A stretch of DNA of 9,319 bases from Verrucomicrobiota bacterium (GTDB taxonomy: Bacteria > Verrucomicrobiota > Kiritimatiellia > Kiritimatiellales > Tichowtungiaceae), in the NCBI GenBank assembly GCA_030619095.1, contig JAUXCB010000037.1:1-9319 (forward strand). Reading direction: 5' to 3'. Made by a program: the position numbers and the translations under genes. Under the pieces are notes generated by a model. It worked only from the letters and a program-made list of their open reading frames with translations, did not search any database and had not been told where the DNA came from. Shown here one piece after another: positions 6,281-9,319 of the stretch (positions within the stretch are counted from its first letter, which is position 1; every line of letters begins with the position of its first letter).

Positions 6281-6366
6281 GAATATTGAATATTGAACAG
6301 GGAACCGTAGAATGTCGAAGGAAAGAGCTTTCTACTTCCGTGTTCGAAATTCCGTGTTCAATATTC
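6281..6366. repeat. Interspersed palindromic element between ftsK and rodZ-like gene
   Basis: GAATATTGAACAGGGAA (6288-6304) pairs with TTCCGTGTTCAATATTC (6350-6366) at 16 of 17 positions. Nested inside are GTAGAA/TTCTAC (6307-6312 with 6330-6335) and a GAAAG-AG-CTTTC hairpin (6321-6332). The words GAATGTCGAAGG and TGTTCGA are shared with the element at 5441-5630. The element fills nearly the whole 104-bp gap, ending just past the ftsK stop and leaving the rodZ Shine-Dalgarno site free. Confidence 0.75.
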
Positions 6367-6372
6367 TGTGGT

Positions 6373-8736
6373 TCATTCTCTGTATTCCTCATCCTCATCC
6401 GGGAACTCCTGAGGAGCCTCGGCTTCCGAAAGTGGTTCATCCTGCGTCACCGGAGCTCCGGTGTTGCCGGGAATTTTGCCGTCGAGGTCGATTAGAATAT
6501 CGCGCGGGCCGGTTTCGGTGGGGGGGCCGATGATGCCCTTTTCCTCCAGAAGATCCATCAGGTTGGCGGCGCGGTTATAGCCGATCCGCAGGCGGCGCTG
6601 GAGCGAGGAGGTCGAGGCACGCTTGGTGCTCCGCAGAACCTCCATTGCGGCATCGAGAAGTTCGTTGTCCTCGTCCATCTCCGGCATGTCGACTTTTTTG
6701 CTCTCAATCTTCTCTTTGATCTCGGTGATGAATTCGGGGGTGCCCTGTGTGCGGACGAAGTCGGTTACGCGGCTCATTTCTCCATCGCTTGTCCAGGTGC
6801 CTTGCAGGCGGACGGGCTTGTCTTTACCCGGTTGCAGGTAAAGCATGTCGCCTTTGCCGAGCAGTTTTTCGGCACCGATCGAGTCGAGAATGGTTCGGCT
6901 GTCGTTGCCCTGCGCCACGCGGAAGGCAATTCGTCCTGGAATGTTGGCCTTGATGGTTCCGGTGATGACGTTGACCGACGGGCGCTGCGTGGCGAGGATC
7001 ATATGGATTCCTGCCGCGCGCGAAAGCTGGGCGAGGCGCACGATGCATGGCTCGATCTCCTGCTGGGCGGTGCTCATCAGCTCGGCCAGTTCATCGACGA
7101 CGATCACGATGTAGGGAAGTTTTGCCGGGATGTCGCTTTTCGGCTGTTCCGGTTCGGCGGAGCCATCGAACAGATCCTTCTGCGTTTCGATCGCGCGGGT
7201 ATTGAAGCCTTTGATGTCGCGCACCTTCACTTTTTTAAAGAGTGCATAGCGTTTTTCCATCTCCTTGATGGCCCAGCGCAGGCCGAGGGTCACCTTCTTG
7301 GCGTCGGTGATGATGGGCACGACGAGGTGCTTCAGATTTTCATAGGCCTGGAATTCGAACGTTTTCGGGTCGACGAGAATCAGGCGGAGCTGTTCGGGGG
7401 TTCGCGAGAGAAGCAGGCCCGTCAGCAACGAGTTCATGCAGACGGTTTTCCCTGCGCCAGTGGCCCCGGCAATCAGCAGATGCGGCATGGCGGAGAGGTC
7501 CCCGATGATGGTGCGTCCGCTCACATCCTTTCCGAGCGCCAGCGGCAGCGCGATATTGGGATCATGGAACGCCTTGCTTTCGGTCAACTCACGCAGGTAG
7601 ACAGCGGTGCTTTTAGAGTTCGGCACTTCGATGCCGACCGCGCCTTTTCCGGGGATCGGTGCCTGAATACGAATGCTTTGTGCGCGCAGAGCCAGCGCGA
7701 TATTTCGCTCAAGCGTAGAGATGCGCTCCACACGTACGCCCGACGCGGGCGTGATTTCATACGAGGTCACCGTCGGACCGCATTCGACATGGCTCACCTC
7801 GCCGTCGACACCGAACTCTTCGAGGGTTTCCTGCAGGATTTTTGCTTTCTCCGCCGTATTTTCGGTGGATGTGCGCGCGGAGAGGGGCGGCAGTTCATCC
7901 AGAATAGTCAGCGGGGGAAGCTGGTAGCCCGACGCATCCACGCCCGGTGCAATATTGACCGAGACATTGGTCAGATCGTCTGGCGGCGGAGTGAGCGGCT
8001 TGGCCCTGGGTTTGGGTGCCGGTTTCGACGGGGCCTTTTTGGGCGTCGGCGGAACAAAGAGCTCTTCCCCCTTTTTATGGCGCAGCGGGGTTTTCGTTTT
8101 TACGGCGCGGCGGGGTTTCGGTTCCGGCTGTTCTTCTTCTGCATTTTCTTTGCGCTGCTCCCGGAGTTTCTTGAACTGGTGCCACAGGAAAATGAACGGG
8201 GTGAACGGATGCATCCCCGTTAGCTGCAAGATAGACAGGAAAAGAATCGTGACAAAAATAATGCCCGCGCCGGCATGACCGATCCAGAGGCCGAGGCCCC
8301 GGATTGCCAGTACCTGCCCGATGAGTCCGCCCGGAGCGGTCAGGTTCAGCTTGTCGGTCAGCGTGAGCCAGAGCCTCGGCTGGTATTCGCAGAGGCTGGC
8401 GATCGAAATCAATGCGGCGGTCAGCCAGCTCCAGGTCGGCCAGATGCGCTTGTAGGAGCGAAGGGTCATCATCAGTCCGCCGGTCAGCAGGATGAACGGC
8501 ATCAGATAGCCGCCGACCCCGAAGAGCGAAAAGCCGATCCCGGCGAACCAGGCACCGAACGGGCCGATCAGATTGTTCGTCGGCGAGGCCGGCGGGCTGT
8601 TCAGGTAGCCGAGATCTTTCCAGCTAAAGGAGAAAACGGAGAGGAAGCTCAACAGGCAGAGAGCCAGGAGGATAACGCCAATTGCTTCGCGTTGCGGGGA
8701 TCGAACCGGTTCAGATTGGTTTTTTTTCTTTGCCAT
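6373..8736 (-). CDS. ftsK: DNA translocase FtsK/SpoIIIE
   Basis: Septum-anchored, ATP-driven DNA pump that clears or resolves chromosomes at division. The 787-aa product (start MAKKKNQSEP) is SpoIIIE-sized. The N-terminal membrane domain has about four hydrophobic spans (near residues 17-37, 60-92, 102-117, 155-173). A Pro/Lys-rich linker follows (about 185-285). Then come the alpha and beta motor domains with Walker A GATGAGKT (424-431), VDPK (455-458), Walker B VIVVDE (544-549), and LATQRPSVNVITGTIKANIP (581-600). A winged-helix gamma domain (about 690-750), which in the family recognises orienting octamers, is followed by an acidic tail (about 765-787). The frame stays open a further 29 codons upstream, but those come from a repeat-like sequence (8754-8790) and read as low-quality protein, so the ATG at 8736 is preferred. 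No Shine-Dalgarno site is visible; a TATAAT lies 7 nt upstream. First gene of the ftsK-rodZ-pgsA group. Confidence 0.96.
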   Translation of the reverse strand: MAKKKNQSEPVRSPQREAIGVILLALCLLSFLSVFSFSWKDLGYLNSPPASPTNNLIGPFGAWFAGIGFSLFGVGGYLMPFILLTGGLMMTLRSYKRIWPTWSWLTAALISIASLCEYQPRLWLTLTDKLNLTAPGGLIGQVLAIRGLGLWIGHAGAGIIFVTILFLSILQLTGMHPFTPFIFLWHQFKKLREQRKENAEEEQPEPKPRRAVKTKTPLRHKKGEELFVPPTPKKAPSKPAPKPRAKPLTPPPDDLTNVSVNIAPGVDASGYQLPPLTILDELPPLSARTSTENTAEKAKILQETLEEFGVDGEVSHVECGPTVTSYEITPASGVRVERISTLERNIALALRAQSIRIQAPIPGKGAVGIEVPNSKSTAVYLRELTESKAFHDPNIALPLALGKDVSGRTIIGDLSAMPHLLIAGATGAGKTVCMNSLLTGLLLSRTPEQLRLILVDPKTFEFQAYENLKHLVVPIITDAKKVTLGLRWAIKEMEKRYALFKKVKVRDIKGFNTRAIETQKDLFDGSAEPEQPKSDIPAKLPYIVIVVDELAELMSTAQQEIEPCIVRLAQLSRAAGIHMILATQRPSVNVITGTIKANIPGRIAFRVAQGNDSRTILDSIGAEKLLGKGDMLYLQPGKDKPVRLQGTWTSDGEMSRVTDFVRTQGTPEFITEIKEKIESKKVDMPEMDEDNELLDAAMEVLRSTKRASTSSLQRRLRIGYNRAANLMDLLEEKGIIGPPTETGPRDILIDLDGKIPGNTGAPVTQDEPLSEAEAPQEFPDEDEEYRE

Positions 8737-8743
8737 TTCGGCG

Positions 8744-8749
8744 ATTATA
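8744..8749 (-). promoter_or_regulatory. Possible -10 box (TATAAT) close to the ftsK start
   Basis: A perfect TATAAT on the minus strand ends 7 nt before the ftsK ATG at 8736. The best -35 candidate is a poor TTCAAC (8766-8771) at 16-bp spacing. If used, transcription would start at or next to the ATG and give a leaderless mRNA, which would fit the lack of a Shine-Dalgarno site. A chance match in AT-rich DNA is a fair alternative. Confidence 0.25.
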
Positions 8750-8753
8750 GGGA

Positions 8754-8790
8754 GAAAAGATGAATGTTGAAGGATGAAATATGAAAATGG
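8754..8790. repeat. Short ATGAA-rich repeat before ftsK
   Basis: From 8760 the words ATGAATGTTGAAGGATGAA and ATATGAAAAT resemble the edge of the repeat element beside pgsA (5441-5470, ATGAATTATGAACGATGAA). It sits immediately upstream of the chosen ftsK start and accounts for the spurious N-terminal extension of that frame. Confidence 0.5.
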
Positions 8791-8836
8791 GGGGTTTAAC
8801 TGTGCGATTAGACGAACCCGCATCGGGCTTTGAAAG

Positions 8837-9154
8837 TCAGTCCGTCAGCATCGCTTTGGCTTCTTCGGTGATTTGTTCTTTGAGCCATTTGGGGCGTTTG
8901 ACCTTGGCGTAGCGCCCGAAAGCCATCACCCATCGTTTGATTTCAATATCACCCTTGGCGGCAAAGCTGATTTCCACCCGCCCGTCTTTCAGGGTTTTCA
9001 CTTCCTGTTTCGGGTGCCACTGCCGTTCGAGAACGGAGTCGGCAATTTCAGGATCGAATTGAACCGTTACGCGGAAGGGTTTGTTTTCTCCCGCAAACTT
9101 GGAAAAGGTATCCGCCAATTCTTTTTTGGCGTTGAAGGTGCCTTGAATGTTCAC
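8837..9154 (-). pseudogene. WYL-family regulator remnant: C-terminal domain only
   Basis: The 105-codon frame encodes the C-terminal (WCX) part of a WYL-type transcriptional regulator. The signatures are FRVTVQFDPEIADSV (27-41), ERQWHPKQE (43-51) and IKRWVMAFGRYAKVKRPKWL (76-95). Full-length family members are about 310-340 aa, with an N-terminal winged helix that binds DNA and a middle WYL domain that senses ligand; both are absent. A simple frameshift cannot explain this, because only about 100 nt separate this frame from the next stop and hairpin upstream. The frame may begin at GTG 9154. It overlaps by 4 nt (GTGA) the stop of a 15-codon frame starting at ATG 9198 (MKRSKTQAERLLARK) that reads like the first residues of such a regulator, which suggests an internal deletion joined start to end. 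It lies 100 bp upstream of ftsK. A short functional protein cannot be excluded. Confidence 0.7.
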
Positions 9155-9198
9155 TTTCTTGCGAGAAGCCGTTCCGCTTGAGTCTTTGATCGTTTCAT
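9151..9198 (-). other. 15-codon frame, possible surviving N-terminus of the WYL gene
   Basis: ATG at 9198 opens a frame reading MKRSKTQAERLLARK, then TGA at 9151-9153. A basic start followed by a Q-A-E-R-L-L helix is common at the beginning of WYL/DeoR-like regulators. Its stop overlaps the GTG of the C-terminal fragment. No Shine-Dalgarno site is visible. It is too short to identify by homology, and it could be chance or a coupled leader peptide. Confidence 0.3.
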
Positions 9199-9209
9199 GC
9201 GCAGACCGT

Positions 9210-9258
9210 AACAGATTTGATCAGACGTGTAGCGTCTGATCGGCGTGGTTTATCTGTT
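9210..9258. repeat. Two-part extended hairpin upstream of the WYL remnant
   Basis: The inner stem is a perfect 9 bp: GATCAGACG (9219-9227), a 5-nt loop, CGTCTGATC (9233-9241). An outer perfect 7-bp stem, AACAGAT (9210-9216) with ATCTGTT (9252-9258), encloses it. No U-tract follows in either direction. It lies 12 nt before the ATG at 9198 and touches the TAA at 9258-9260 of the frame entering from the right edge. It could be a transcript-end structure, an operator for the former regulator, or a remnant of a mobile end. Confidence 0.6.
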
Positions 9259-9319
9259 TAGGGTTGGTCAAAAAGGGCCTCGATGTTTTTGCGGGATGCC
9301 AGATAGACAGGCAGATTAA
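9258..9319 (-). CDS. Possible 3' end of a gene cut by the window edge
   Basis: A frame entering from the right edge reads LPVYLASRKNIEALFDQP and ends at TAA 9258-9260. Its composition is protein-like, and the hairpin right after it suits a gene end. However, only 19 codons are visible and another frame on this strand is also open over the same stretch, so the call is weak and no family is assigned. Confidence 0.35.
   Translation of the reverse strand, partial: NLPVYLASRKNIEALFDQP

Noticed and set aside
6802..8223. 473-codon open frame on the + strand
   Set aside because: Antisense to ftsK motor-domain coding sequence; no recognisable domain and a shadow-like composition.
8737..8823. 29-residue N-terminal extension of FtsK
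   Set aside because: It translates the ATGAA-rich repeat and gap sequence. The MAKKKNQ start at 8736 gives a normal cytoplasmic N-terminus before the first membrane span.
8815..8836. CCCG/CGGG hairpin after the WYL remnant as a terminator
   Set aside because: The stem is only 4 bp with a bulge beyond, and no U-tract follows.

Overview
This window reads as a chromosomal housekeeping segment from a bacterium, probably of the PVC superphylum (Verrucomicrobiota, Kiritimatiellota or Lentisphaerota type). That placement is inference. It rests on the several families of short palindromic repeats packed between genes, the mixed use of Shine-Dalgarno sites, and a conserved-looking protein whose N-terminal part resembles hypothetical proteins I associate with this group. 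No phage, CRISPR array, rRNA or tRNA was seen, and no intact insertion sequence.

Layout. A complete glycerol kinase gene (glpK, + strand, 280-1758) stands alone. On either side of it are nearly identical inverted copies of a 24-nt tandem motif (51-74 and 1852-1875). Next is an 811-bp gap between convergent genes (1759-2569) with many hairpins and short repeats but no credible gene. Everything after that lies on the minus strand. Read in transcription order, from the right edge leftward, it is: the possible end of a gene cut by the window edge; a two-part hairpin; the C-terminal domain of a WYL-type regulator that has lost its N-terminal domains; ftsK/spoIIIE; a rodZ-like gene; pgsA; an unknown 318-aa protein; and ychF.

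How the genes fit together. The order ftsK/spoIIIE-like, rodZ-like (HTH plus one membrane segment), pgsA recalls the ymfM-pgsA neighbourhood of Firmicutes. It joins chromosome translocation at the septum, cell-shape control and phosphatidylglycerol synthesis. GlpK makes glycerol 3-phosphate, a substrate of PgsA, but the two genes are on opposite strands and not in one operon. YchF is a universally conserved ribosome-associated P-loop ATPase. Here its P-loop lysine codon reads as glutamate, the most striking single-residue anomaly in the window.

No new multi-gene system is evident. The points most worth a second look are the YchF P-loop change, the truncated WYL gene with its adjoining hairpin, the inverted repeats around glpK, and the repeat elements in the gaps of the ftsK-rodZ-pgsA cluster.
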